The position numbers and the translations under genes are program-made. DNA of 64,000 bases from Streptomyces bathyalis. Its GTDB lineage: Bacteria; Actinomycetota; Actinomycetes; Streptomycetales; Streptomycetaceae. Shown one piece after another: positions 40,193 to 49,280 of this stretch (positions are counted from its first letter, which is position 1; each line of letters begins with the position of its first letter). The stretch covers positions 5,701,501 through 5,765,500 of the forward strand of contig NZ_CP048882.1 of NCBI RefSeq assembly GCF_015910445.1, written 5' to 3'. The notes below the pieces were generated by a model. It saw nothing but the letters and a program-made list of their open reading frames with translations, was not told the DNA's origin and ran no database searches.

Positions 40193-41434
40193 TCAGAGAT
40201 TGATGACGACCAGGGCGATGTCGTCGGGGGCGCCGTGGCTGACCCCCAGCCCGGCCAGCACGTTGTCCGCGATCCGCTCGGCGTCGAGCCCGCCACAGGA
40301 GGCGAGGGCAATCGTCAGGCGGTCGATGCCCTGGTCGATGTCCTCGTCGCGGCGCTCCACCAGTCCGTCGGTGTAGAGGATCAGGGAGTCACCTGGAACG
40401 TAGGGGGCGATCGCCTCGGGCCGGGGGAGGACCTCCGGGCGGGAGGCCAGTGGCGGGTCCGTGGCCCGGTCCAGCAACTCGCAGGCGCCGTCGGGGTGCA
40501 GCAGCACGGCCGGAAGGTGCCCGGCGCTGCTGTAGGTGATCATCTGCTCGTCGGTGTCGACCCTGACCTTGAGGGCCGTCGCGGACTGCGCGCCCTCGAC
40601 GGAGCCCGCGTAGAGGTCCAGGATCTGCAGGGCCCTGGCGGGCCTGTCGGTCGCGCGCATGGCGGCGCTGAGGGCGCTGCGCAGCATCCCCATGATCCCG
40701 GCGGCCTCCAGGCCGTGGCCGACGACGTCGCCGACCGCGGCGGTGAGTCCGGTCCCTGACACGTCGGTGACGTCGTACCAGTCCCCGCACACGTTCAGCG
40801 TCCCGACCGCGGGCAGGTAGCGGACGGCGACGCCGGGACGTGGAAGGTCCGGGGAGTAGAGCATCGCCTCCTGCAGGGTGAGAGCGACCCGGCTCTCCCT
40901 GGCGTGTGCGCGCCGCAGCTCCTCGTTGACCTTCTGAAGCTCCTGGGCCCGCGCGTAGAGCTCCGTCTCCGCGCTGCGGAACCGCTCGTCGCTCGCCTCG
41001 TCCGTGGAGGGCAGGCGGCCGCGGTCCCTGATGAAGCCCGTCACGTCCTCGACGCGGTGGATGATGCGCACCACGGAGCCGTCGGGGCCGAAGACGGGGG
41101 TGTTGATCGGCGACCACCAGCGTTCCTCGAACTCGCCGGGGTGGCTGACGACGGGGATGTCGTACTTCTGCAGCGCCATCGTGTCGACCCTGCGCAGATC
41201 GAGGACCCGGTGCAGCGAAGCGGCCAGGTTCTCCACGCCGTGCGACCACGGGTCATCAGGGTTGGCCGGAAAGGCGTCGAAGATGTACTGCCCCACGAGG
41301 TCGTCGTGCGACCGGCCAGTGGCCCGCAGATACGCCCGGTTGGCGTCCACGATGATCAGCCGCTGGTCGAGGACCAGATACGGGCTGGGTGTGGCCGCGA
41401 ACAGCGCGGCGTAGTCGATCTCCGATCTCTCCAC
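40193..41434 (-). CDS. PAS-domain PP2C (SpoIIE) phosphatase
   Basis: 413 residues from GTG 41434, where MERSEIDYAALFAATPSPYL begins the PAS domain; a longer reading from ATG 41548 adds 38 nondescript residues. The PAS region includes LVLDQRLIIVDANRAYLRATGR and RWWSPINTPVFGPDGSV. A coiled linker (AETELYARAQELQKVNEELRRAHARE) leads to the phosphatase: CGDWYDVTDVSG, AVGDVVGHGLEAAG, YSSAGHLPAVLL, LILYTDGLVERRDE and APDDIALVVINL. It probably feeds a partner-switching sigma-factor pathway. Confidence 0.9.
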   Translation of the reverse strand: MERSEIDYAALFAATPSPYLVLDQRLIIVDANRAYLRATGRSHDDLVGQYIFDAFPANPDDPWSHGVENLAASLHRVLDLRRVDTMALQKYDIPVVSHPGEFEERWWSPINTPVFGPDGSVVRIIHRVEDVTGFIRDRGRLPSTDEASDERFRSAETELYARAQELQKVNEELRRAHARESRVALTLQEAMLYSPDLPRPGVAVRYLPAVGTLNVCGDWYDVTDVSGTGLTAAVGDVVGHGLEAAGIMGMLRSALSAAMRATDRPARALQILDLYAGSVEGAQSATALKVRVDTDEQMITYSSAGHLPAVLLHPDGACELLDRATDPPLASRPEVLPRPEAIAPYVPGDSLILYTDGLVERRDEDIDQGIDRLTIALASCGGLDAERIADNVLAGLGVSHGAPDDIALVVINL

Positions 41435-41784
41435 GGCTCCTGCCAACCCCCGTGTCGGCTGTTGCTCCGAATCTATGGACGGACCCGGCTCTTCGCGCGC
41501 CGGGCGCCGCCGTCCGCGCGTCTCCGCAGTACACACGGGCAGCGGCATGACGGACCCGGCCCGTGGGCAGCAATCAACCGATCGGGAAGAAACCGGGCGA
41601 AAACCGATGACCAGCCGCGCGGCCCCGGGACACCGTCCGGAGTGCCGCGGCGACTGTTCCCCGTCGGCGGTACCGACCGCGTGCCATCGGCCGTGCCGGC
41701 CGTGTACGGCTCTGTGCTGCCGGACGGCTTCGCCCTTGCTCCGCCCCCACCCGAGCTCGTCCCGTACAAGTTCACAGGAGCCAC

Positions 41785-42486
41785 ATGCTGAGGACCGGCA
41801 TAGCAGTCGGCGCCGCACTGGTCGTGACGTGTGCTTTCGGCGTGACCCCCGCCCACGCCGCACGGATCACCCTCGCGGGCACCGGCTTTCAGGTCGCCGC
41901 GAGGCTCGGGGTGACCTCGGTCAGCCCTTCACGCCCCTACACGGTCACGTTCGCCTCGGCGGAGCTGCGGAAGCGCTACCTCCCCCATCTCACGGCCGCG
42001 GTCGCGCAGATGAGGGCGGCCGGGGTGAAGGTGACCATCGGCGGAGTGGAGCACGTCGACCCGGCGGTGTGCCCGCCGTGGGGCCACATCCAGTACACGC
42101 AGACGTACCGGCCCATGGGCCGCGGCGGCTACAGCCGCGGCATGCCCTGCCCGGCGCCGGAGAAGGGCGTCTCGGCCGGCGGCGTGGTGACCATGGACAG
42201 CGAGTATTTCGACGGCACCTGGGTCATAGCCCCACATCAGCTGCGCAACACCTTCGTGCACGAGATGCTGCACACCTTCGGCCTCGGCCATCCGAACCGC
42301 GACCTGGACGGCGACGGCGCCGTCGAGTTCTACGAGTGCGCCACCGACCCGCACGGCACGAGGCCGGTGATGTGCTCACCCAACGGCGGTCACGGGACGG
42401 CGCGTTCGGCGGGGAGGCTCACGGCCTTCGACATCGCCGGGCTGAAGGCCCTCCTCGCCAACTCACGGCAGGGCGACACGGGTTGA
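41785..42486 (+). CDS. Secreted metzincin-type zinc protease-like protein (DUF3152-like)
   Basis: 233 residues, CAGGAGCCAC before the ATG. Signal peptide (RTGIAVGAALVVTCAFGVTPAHA). The catalytic motif FVHEMLHTFGLGHPN fits HExxHxxGxxH, followed by a Met-turn-like PVMCSPNGG. A preceding region GGVEHVDPAVCPPWGHIQYTQTY matches the DUF3152-like layout. Four cysteines suggest disulfides. It should be an extracellular zinc peptidase of modest size; the substrate is unknown. Confidence 0.82.
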   Translation: MLRTGIAVGAALVVTCAFGVTPAHAARITLAGTGFQVAARLGVTSVSPSRPYTVTFASAELRKRYLPHLTAAVAQMRAAGVKVTIGGVEHVDPAVCPPWGHIQYTQTYRPMGRGGYSRGMPCPAPEKGVSAGGVVTMDSEYFDGTWVIAPHQLRNTFVHEMLHTFGLGHPNRDLDGDGAVEFYECATDPHGTRPVMCSPNGGHGTARSAGRLTAFDIAGLKALLANSRQGDTG

Positions 42487-42515
42487 GCGGGGTGCCGCGG
42501 GGAGGCGGCGGGTGT

Positions 42516-43043
42516 TCAGGGGCGGAGCTCGCCTTCCAGCAGGCCCATGGTGAACATGTCGTACCAGTGGCCGTCGCGCCGGAAGACCTGGCGGAGCCTG
42601 CCCTCCTCGGTGAACCCCACCTTTCGGTAGACACGGTGGGCGGCGTGGTTCTCGGTGACGACCGTCAGCGAGATCTTGTGCAGCCGCATCTTCTCGAAGC
42701 CGTAGCGGCACATGGCCCGCATCGCGTCGGTGGCGTAGCCTCGGCCCCAGTGCTCCTTCTCCCCGATGTAGATGTCGAGTTCGGCACAGCCCGTCTCCGG
42801 CTCGGCGTCGCGCAGGCGCACCAGACCGATGAGCGCCGCCCGGGCGAGGACCTCGATCCCGTACAGGACCTCGCCGTAGGCATTGCGCGGTCTCTCCTCC
42901 AGGCGCTTCCTGACGTCGGCGAGCGACTGCGCGTAGCCCTCGTCCATCCAGCGCATCACCTCCGGGTCGCGGTGCCAGCGCCACACGACCTCGGCCTCGG
43001 ACGGCTCCAACGGCCGCAGTTCCACCAGGTCCCCGGACACCAT
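42516..43043 (-). CDS. GNAT-family N-acetyltransferase (RimJ/RimL-like)
   Basis: 175 residues from ATG 43043. Acetyl-CoA site is in IGEKEHWGRGYATDAMRAM (V/I-x-x-x-x-Q/R-G-x-G/A), with the preceding strand AELDIYI and LTVVTENHAAHRVYRKVGFTEEGRLRQVF after it. The layout fits Acetyltransf_3 enzymes that modify protein N-termini or small amines. It is convergent with the metzincin gene; the substrate is unknown. Confidence 0.88.
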   Translation of the reverse strand: MVSGDLVELRPLEPSEAEVVWRWHRDPEVMRWMDEGYAQSLADVRKRLEERPRNAYGEVLYGIEVLARAALIGLVRLRDAEPETGCAELDIYIGEKEHWGRGYATDAMRAMCRYGFEKMRLHKISLTVVTENHAAHRVYRKVGFTEEGRLRQVFRRDGHWYDMFTMGLLEGELRP

Positions 43044-43179
43044 CGCCGTCCCGCCCCCCAGTACTCGTTCGACGTCTCCGCGAACTCGCAAGCCAAGCAC
43101 CTGCGTTGTCGTCCCTCAATCGAATATCGGGCGCCTCGGTGGCCGCCCGGGTGCCGGGCGACGTCCGGGAGGGGCGGGG

Positions 43180-44745
43180 TCAGCTGGAGCGGCGGCTGCC
43201 GAAGCGCAGGGTACGGCAGGCGAGTTGGACCACGAGGCGGTGGTCGGGGAGCGCGAGGTTCACATCGAGGAGGCTCTCGACGCGTGCGATCCGCTCCGCG
43301 ACGGTGTTGCGGTGGACCCCCAGATACGCGGCCGTCGACGACGCCGACGACTCGTGTTCGAGGTACGCCTCGACGGTCCGGATCAGTTCCGTCTCGCCGC
43401 GGTCCGAGAGCGGCTTGAGGATCTGCCGTGCGTAGGTCTGGAACGACTCCAGGCTGTACCAGTCGGCGAGCAGCTGCTGGAGGTCCAGCTCGTCGATGTG
43501 CGCGACGCGCATGCCTCGTGCCCCCGCGCCGGCCAGCAGGCACGCCTGCCGGGCTTCGGTGAGGGTCCTCGCCAGGCCCTCCGGGCCTTCACGGGGACGC
43601 CCCACGCCCGCTGTCAGCGGCGCCTCGTCGGACAGTGAACCCAGCGCGGCACGAAGCTGCTTGACCATGTCGCCGGACGCGGCATGGGCCGGCTCGCGTT
43701 CCGAGGTGACCCAGAACGCCCAGCCCTCGCCGCGCTCGACGAGGTGCCCGTTGAGGCCCTGTTCGGACAGCGCGGCGTTGAGGAGGTCGGCGGTCCGCCG
43801 CCGCCAGTTCGGGGCGGGACGCAGCGAGCGCAGATGCACGCCCGTGTGCCAACCGTGCACCTGCCAGCCGAGTTTCAGGCCGCCCTCCGCCACCTCGCGG
43901 TTGGGGTTGTTCGGCTTCTTCAGCAACTCGGAGAGCAGATCGCGGCGTTCGCTGAGCTCGCGTTCCCCCTCGATGCGGCGCCGGGCCACCCAGCCGGTGA
44001 TCGCGGACGCGGCGAGTGTCGAGGCCTGTTCGGCCGTCGTCGTCCACGTCCGCGGCCCCGGCGGGAGCTGCACGGCGAGCCATACGTCCGGCCCCGACTG
44101 GACGTCGAGGGTGACGGGGACGAGCACCAGGTCGCCGTCGCGGCTGTCCTCGGCCGCGGGCACCGTGTGCGGCGAGGGGTCGGCGAGGGTGCCCTCGGGA
44201 AGCGCCAGCGTCGCCCCGGAGAGCACCGTGCCCACCGGGTCGATCAGGCTCGCCCGGCCGCTCAGCATGCGCGAGAGGGTGTCCAGGACGGGACCCGGTT
44301 CCGAGTGGCGGTGGCGCAGCTGCCGGCCGAGCTGGCTGAGCACGTCCGCCCGCACCAACTCCGGTGCGTGGACGACACGGTCGAGCTGCCGCGCGAGCTG
44401 AAGAGGGTCCTTGAAGGTGGCGACGAGGAGCGGCATCCCCAGCTTGTCGGCCAGCCGCGTGGCCGATCCGACCAGGTGCGGGCCCTTCGTCACGACGAAC
44501 CCCACCGCGCCCGCCGCCCGGACGGCGCTGAGCATCATGTCCAGGACGACGAGCTCCGTGTCGCCCGGTGCCGCGATGACGAGCGCACCGGCCGTCACCG
44601 ATTCCGCACTGGCCAGGGTCGAGACGACCTCGATCGAGCACACCTCGTGGTCGAGGCCCGCCTTTCCGGCGGCGAGGTGTGCACCCACCAGCCCTTCCAG
44701 CCCGCACAGCATGCGGACCGTGACCGGCTGCCAGGGCGTCGTCAT
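43180..44745 (-). CDS. PucR-family transcriptional regulator
   Basis: 521 residues. The N-terminal PucR domain (VRMLCGLEGLVGAHLAAG, SVTAGALVIAAPGDTELV) is followed by a CdaR GGDEF-like middle with LAAVASAITGWVARRRIEGE-like sequence. The C-terminal HTH_30 reads LIRTVEAYLEHESSASSTAAYLGVHRNTVAERIARVESLL. PucR proteins activate purine, allantoin or other nitrogen-catabolic genes. ATG 44745 overlaps the DUF917 gene stop (ATGA), making it the last gene of a coupled four-gene operon that it probably controls. Confidence 0.92.
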   Translation of the reverse strand: MTTPWQPVTVRMLCGLEGLVGAHLAAGKAGLDHEVCSIEVVSTLASAESVTAGALVIAAPGDTELVVLDMMLSAVRAAGAVGFVVTKGPHLVGSATRLADKLGMPLLVATFKDPLQLARQLDRVVHAPELVRADVLSQLGRQLRHRHSEPGPVLDTLSRMLSGRASLIDPVGTVLSGATLALPEGTLADPSPHTVPAAEDSRDGDLVLVPVTLDVQSGPDVWLAVQLPPGPRTWTTTAEQASTLAASAITGWVARRRIEGERELSERRDLLSELLKKPNNPNREVAEGGLKLGWQVHGWHTGVHLRSLRPAPNWRRRTADLLNAALSEQGLNGHLVERGEGWAFWVTSEREPAHAASGDMVKQLRAALGSLSDEAPLTAGVGRPREGPEGLARTLTEARQACLLAGAGARGMRVAHIDELDLQQLLADWYSLESFQTYARQILKPLSDRGETELIRTVEAYLEHESSASSTAAYLGVHRNTVAERIARVESLLDVNLALPDHRLVVQLACRTLRFGSRRSS

Positions 44746-45815
44746 CCGGGCGCTCCCTCCAGCGGTACGTACTCCATGTCGTAGCCGAACGACCGCGGTC
44801 CGAGCAGTTCCAGTCCGGCCGGGCTACGCCACTGAGGCTGGCACGGTATCCCCAGCACCTCGACCCACAGGCCGTAGCGCACCCGCTCAGCCGTCAGACA
44901 GGTACCCGTCTCCTGTTCCAGAACGCAAATGAGGTCCGGTACGCAGGCGACGATGCGTCCGTCCTCGAGCGCGACGAGGTACTCGTTCTGCATCTCGATG
45001 CGCAGTGCGCGGTCGCGCTGTTCGGTGTGCTCGATGACGACGGTGCCCGTCGGGAACTGTCCGAAGTGCCGCCGCGGCACCTCGACGATCTTGCCTTCGA
45101 AGAGAGTTCGAGCGCCGTAGCGCGCCGCGAGCGCCTCCCGGTCGCGTTCTTCCAGCAGGCGTCCCATCTCCAGCGCCATGGAGTAGGTGCCGACCAGCAT
45201 GCCGTTGTCTATCTCGTCCATGCGCAGCGGCCGCCAGGCCATGCCGGCCCAGCCGCCCATCGCTGGCATCGACAGCCGGATCACCGACTCCGCGTCGGCG
45301 CTGTTCACCCCGTCCACAAGGAGGTTGGAGCCCTTGTCGGCGGTGAACGCGGCCGGGGTCAGGTCGATCCCTGCCAGCGTCAGAGTGGTCTGGCTGAGCT
45401 TGGTCACGCCGCGCCCGGTGCCGTCGGCGTCGACGAGCGGGAGGCCGAGTTGCGCGGCCGCGATGACGGGGACCACCGCCATGATGCCGGTCATCGCCAC
45501 GCCGACCACCGCCTGCGCCGTGACGCCGGTGTGTCCTTCGACGCCACGTATCGCGCGGGCTATCTCGCTGCCCTCGTACGGCTTTTCGTGCATGACCGTG
45601 CCGGAGCCTACGAAGCCGACGGGCACCGCCAGGCTCTCGGGCGGCAGTTCGACAGGTTTGACGACCTCGACGGGACCGTGCTCGCGCAACGCCCGGCGGA
45701 GGATGGGCTCCACGAGTTCCGTGCCCGTGCCGCCCCCGCCGCCTGCGCCGAGCAGCATGGCGGCCTTGCTGAGAGCCGGTACGTCGTCAAGTGTGATCTG
45801 CCACATGCCTCCCAT
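44742..45815 (-). CDS. DUF917-family protein (second copy)
   Basis: 357 residues from ATG 45815, with GGTGAG about 10 bases upstream; TTG 45833, GTG 45830 and ATG 45806 are alternatives. Family pattern: LDDVPALSKAAMLLGAGGGGGTGTE, VGFVGSGTVMHEKPY, GVAMTGIMAVVPVIAAAQLGLPLVDADGTGRG, FTADKGSNLLVDGVN and GTVVIEH. DUF917 proteins usually sit beside hydantoinase/oxoprolinase-like genes but no reaction is established for them. About the size of its neighbour copy; both keep the Gly-rich GAGGGG loop. Confidence 0.88.
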   Translation of the reverse strand: MGGMWQITLDDVPALSKAAMLLGAGGGGGTGTELVEPILRRALREHGPVEVVKPVELPPESLAVPVGFVGSGTVMHEKPYEGSEIARAIRGVEGHTGVTAQAVVGVAMTGIMAVVPVIAAAQLGLPLVDADGTGRGVTKLSQTTLTLAGIDLTPAAFTADKGSNLLVDGVNSADAESVIRLSMPAMGGWAGMAWRPLRMDEIDNGMLVGTYSMALEMGRLLEERDREALAARYGARTLFEGKIVEVPRRHFGQFPTGTVVIEHTEQRDRALRIEMQNEYLVALEDGRIVACVPDLICVLEQETGTCLTAERVRYGLWVEVLGIPCQPQWRSPAGLELLGPRSFGYDMEYVPLEGAPG

Positions 45816-45840
45816 TGTGGTGGTGCTCACCAAAAGGAAT

Positions 45841-45855
45841 CAGTCAATGACTGAA
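45841..45855. promoter_or_regulatory. Perfect 15-bp palindrome in the gap between the DUF917 genes
   Basis: TCAGTCAATGACTGA, 7-bp arms with a central A. AT-rich surroundings. It lies in the 51-base gap within the operon. Possible PucR operator, attenuation hairpin or internal promoter element. Confidence 0.45.
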
Positions 45856-45866
45856 ATGACATATGC

Positions 45867-47024
45867 CTAGGGAAGGGGCGCGGCGGGACGGTAGTCCTCG
45901 TCGACGCCGAAGGCCCGCGGCCCGAAGGTGGCCAGCGCCTCGGGGGTGCACAGCCGGTCCGGCGCGGAGATCACGAACACCCGCACGCGCTGCCCGAACG
46001 ACAGCCCCTCGGTGGTGATCGGTTCCCCCGAGTCCGCGTGCAGCACGGTGACGAGATCGGGCACGACAGCCACCGTCCGGCCGCCGACCCGGGCCACCAA
46101 GTTCTCGTTCTGGAAGACGAGTTCGCACATCGCCTCCGCGCCGTCCGCGGAGGCGTTGTCCGCAGCCGTGCTGTCCGTAGCCGTGCGATCCGCGACCGCG
46201 CGGTCCGGCGCGACCACGGCGCGACCGCGGGCGAAGCCGTCGGCCGTGCGGCGTTCCACGTCGACGACCTTGCCCGAGAAGACGACCCTCCCGTGCCGGT
46301 ACACCGTGTGCGGCAGCGCCTCCTGGAGCGCGGAGAAGGGGTCGCTGTGTCTCTCCTGGGCCTCCCGCACCGCCCGTCCCAGCCGTACGGCCGTGCTCAC
46401 GGTGCGCGGCACTGCCGTACGGCGGACGTCTCGGCCGCTCATGGGGTAGATCGCGATCGAGGCCGAGGCGCCCATGCTGACGGCGAGCGCGCGGGCCAGC
46501 GACTCCAGCCGCCGGTTGTCGGACCCGGTCTCGACGACGGCCACGCTGCCGTGCTCGTCGGCCATCGCCATGGGCGAGCCCGGCAGGCCGCAGGCGCCGA
46601 ACGTCGTCATCGACAACTCGGGGAAGGCGCGGCCCATGCCGTCGGCGTCGACGACGGGCAGCGCGAGCTGCGCTGCCGCCAGCAGCGGGACCATCGAGTT
46701 CATGCCGCCGCACTCGGCGGGCATCGTGGCGGTGACCGGGCGGCCCAGGCGCTGCTCCAACGCGCGTAGAGCGAGGGCCGCTTCCGTGCCGTTCGGGAGC
46801 TTCTCCACGAGGACGGTCGGCGCTCCCAGCATGGCCGTCGTGACGACGAGGCTGTCCTCGCCGAGCTCGTCCGGGTCGAGGAAACGGACGCTCCCCGCGC
46901 CCGACTTCAGGGCATCGGCGGCCAGCGACTCCCCGAGATACGGGTCGCCCCCGCCTCCCGCGCCGAGCAGTGCGGATCCGCGGGCGAGGTCGGGCAGGTC
47001 GGTGAGCTGGAGGTCCCAGGCCAT
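45867..47024 (-). CDS. DUF917-family protein (first copy)
   Basis: 385 residues from ATG 47024, sharing one base with the preceding stop (TGATG). Pattern: LTDLPDLARGSALLGAGGGGDPYLGE, VVTTAMLGAPTVLVEKLPNGTEA, TMPAECGGMNSMVPLLAAAQLALPVVDADGMGRAFPEL and AVVETGSDNRRLESLARAL. It diverges clearly from the second copy, so the two may form a hetero-oligomer. An alanine/aspartate-rich insert (ADRTATDSTAADNASADGAEA) is lineage-specific. Role inferred only from linkage to the hyuA-like gene. Confidence 0.88.
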   Translation of the reverse strand: MAWDLQLTDLPDLARGSALLGAGGGGDPYLGESLAADALKSGAGSVRFLDPDELGEDSLVVTTAMLGAPTVLVEKLPNGTEAALALRALEQRLGRPVTATMPAECGGMNSMVPLLAAAQLALPVVDADGMGRAFPELSMTTFGACGLPGSPMAMADEHGSVAVVETGSDNRRLESLARALAVSMGASASIAIYPMSGRDVRRTAVPRTVSTAVRLGRAVREAQERHSDPFSALQEALPHTVYRHGRVVFSGKVVDVERRTADGFARGRAVVAPDRAVADRTATDSTAADNASADGAEAMCELVFQNENLVARVGGRTVAVVPDLVTVLHADSGEPITTEGLSFGQRVRVFVISAPDRLCTPEALATFGPRAFGVDEDYRPAAPLP

Positions 47025-48613
47025 CAACGGACCCCGCGCCCGTGCGCGACCGGGGACGGCGCGGAGGTGCTCTGCGCCAGGTCGCCGACCGCCTTCACGC
47101 GGATCCGCGTCGCGTTGCCCGGCAGGTACGCGAGGGGGATCTCCTCCACCTCGACGATCTCGACCGTGCCCGGGCTGGCGCCGGCGATCAGGGCCCGGTC
47201 GGTGGCCTCCTGCTTGGCGGTGTCCAGCGCCGCGTCGCGCTGACCGGACTGGATCGCGAAGATGCGGTCGACGTCGCCGCTGATCTGGGCGATGGCGGCA
47301 CCGACCGCGTTGGCCACGGCGAACTGTTCGGGCCGCAGCACCGAGGACGCCAGCGGAAGCTCCTCGGGCAGCAGCACGCTGCCGCCTCCGACCAGGACGA
47401 CGGGGACGAGCGCTCTGCTGGTGCGCATCCGGTCGATCGTCCCGGTGATCCGGTCCGTCACGTAGTCCAGTCCCGCGCTCACCAGGTCACGGTCCAGGGA
47501 GGCCACGCGTTCCGGGTCGCCGATCCGCGTGAGGCCGGCGGCGACGACGAGGTCCGTGGCGGTGAGGGTCTCGCCCCCGAACACGAGGGCCTCGTCCTGC
47601 AGGCGGTAACCGACGCTCTCCGGCCCGACCTTGACGTCCGCGCCCTCGTGCCGCACGAGGCTGCCTCCGCCGACGCCGAAGGAGAGCACGTCGGGCATGC
47701 GGAAGTTGGTGCGGATGCCGCCCACGCTCACCTCGGCGCTCGCCTCCCGCGGGAAGCCGCGGTGCAGCATGCCGACGTCCGTCGTGGTGCCCCCGACGTC
47801 GACGACCGCGCAGTCGTCGACCCCGGACAGATATGCCGCACCACGCATCGAGTTGGTCGGCCCGGACGCGAACGTCATCACCGGATACTGGCGGGCGTAG
47901 TCGACGCCCATGAGCGTGCCGTCGTTCTGGCTGAGGTACAGCGGCGCATGCAGGCCTATGGTCCGCAGCGTCGCCACCATGCCGTCGCAGATGCGCTCCG
48001 CGAGTTCGCCGAGCGCGGCGTTGATGACGGTGGCGTTCTCCCGTTCCAGCAGGCCGGTGCGGCCGACTTCGTGGGAGAGGCTCACCCGCAGCCCCGGCAG
48101 CCGCTCGGCGAGGATCTCTGCCGCCCGTAGCTCGAACTCGGAGTTGACGAGTGAGAAGACCGAGGTGATGGCGACCGAACGGACCTCGTTGACGGCGAGT
48201 TCGTCGGCGATCCGGTGCAGTTCGCCGGGGTCGAGTTCGGAGATGACGCGCCCGTCGTACTCGTGCCCGCCGTGGCACAGATACGTGTGGCCGCCGATGG
48301 CGCTCACCAGGTTGTCCGGCCAGCCCACCAGCGGCGGCAGCGACTGAGTGGCCGGCAGGCCGAGACGGATGGCGGCGGTCGGTGCCAGGTCACGCGCCTC
48401 GACGATCGCATTGATGAAATGGGTCGTGCCGAGCATCACGCCGGTCAGGGCCGCCGGGTCGAAGTCCCGCTGCTCCCGCAGGCGTTGCACCGCCCGCACG
48501 ATTCCGTCCGTCACGTCGGGAGTCGTGGTGACCTTCGCATCGGCCAGCACGGAGTCGCCGTCCATCAGCACGGCGTCCGTGTTCGTTCCGCCGACGTCGA
48601 TACCGATCCGCAT
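47024..48613 (-). CDS. Hydantoinase/oxoprolinase-family protein (HyuA-like)
   Basis: 529 residues, ATG start. Actin-like ATPase fold: MRIGIDVGGTNTDAVLMDG, VMLGTTHFINAIVEARDL, AVVDVGGTTTDVGMLHRGFPRE, LSFGVGGGSLVRHEG and VVLVGGGSVLLPEELPLAS. It is shorter than full N-methylhydantoinase A (about 690), as usual for the single-protein group found with DUF917. Members use ATP to open cyclic amides. First gene of the minus-strand operon; no permease or hyuB gene is present, so the substrate is unclear. Confidence 0.9.
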   Translation of the reverse strand: MRIGIDVGGTNTDAVLMDGDSVLADAKVTTTPDVTDGIVRAVQRLREQRDFDPAALTGVMLGTTHFINAIVEARDLAPTAAIRLGLPATQSLPPLVGWPDNLVSAIGGHTYLCHGGHEYDGRVISELDPGELHRIADELAVNEVRSVAITSVFSLVNSEFELRAAEILAERLPGLRVSLSHEVGRTGLLERENATVINAALGELAERICDGMVATLRTIGLHAPLYLSQNDGTLMGVDYARQYPVMTFASGPTNSMRGAAYLSGVDDCAVVDVGGTTTDVGMLHRGFPREASAEVSVGGIRTNFRMPDVLSFGVGGGSLVRHEGADVKVGPESVGYRLQDEALVFGGETLTATDLVVAAGLTRIGDPERVASLDRDLVSAGLDYVTDRITGTIDRMRTSRALVPVVLVGGGSVLLPEELPLASSVLRPEQFAVANAVGAAIAQISGDVDRIFAIQSGQRDAALDTAKQEATDRALIAGASPGTVEIVEVEEIPLAYLPGNATRIRVKAVGDLAQSTSAPSPVAHGRGVR

Positions 48614-49280
48614 GTGGTGAGAACTCCTCGGTCAATGCCGTGCCGTGATGGGGACGAACGGGAACGCCACGGTACGGGCGAAGTTCATGGCGTCCAAGCG
48701 GCCCGATGACGATTCCGGCCAGGTGCGCCCGTCATGGCTCCGGGGCCCGTGCCGACGGTGGCGGCGAGGAGAACGTCCGGCGACGGACAGGGCGGCACAT
48801 CGGAACATCCGGAAAGAAGTCCGGAGTCCCGGCCGAATCGGGGACCGTCGGAAAGCATCGCGCACGGACCTTCCGGAAGAATGCATTCCGGCGGGGATGC
48901 TCCGTACCGGAACCGGTGCGGGACAGAAATCTCCCTGGTCCAAAGAAACCTTGCTCCGCTCCTTGTGCGATGTCCGATTTCGGATATCGCAGGCGTCGGT
49001 TCGGCGCGGTGCGCGTCAACCATCGAATTCTAGGTGTGGCACCGGTCCGGAACAGTGGGCAATGTGCCGGGTCCGCCTCGCCCGCCCGTGCAGAGTGCAC
49101 AGTGCGAACCCTGGTGAGGGGCCTCCCAGCAGCGACGGAGCGGCAGGGAAGGCCGTGCAAGGTGCAGCCTCGCGCGCGCGGCGTGTGCAGTGTGACCACT
49201 TCCTCACAGCGTCGAATGTGCTTACGGTTGGGCATTGGCAGTAACACATACCGCCGTAACGAAAGCCACGGAGCACGCCC
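48614..49280. other. Long divergent promoter region without a convincing gene
   Basis: About 670 bases between the hyuA-like operon and the RsbW-like gene. GC drops around 48790-49030 and 49200-49270 compared with coding sequence. Both promoters should be here, perhaps the TTGGGCATT...TAACAC area near 49233-49250 for the kinase-like gene. Open frames on both strands are Arg-rich without recognisable domains. Confidence 0.45.

Noticed and set aside
48645..49244. 199-codon frame in the hyuA/RsbW gap
   Set aside because: Arg-rich with no recognisable domain and weak third-position bias; more likely the promoter region.
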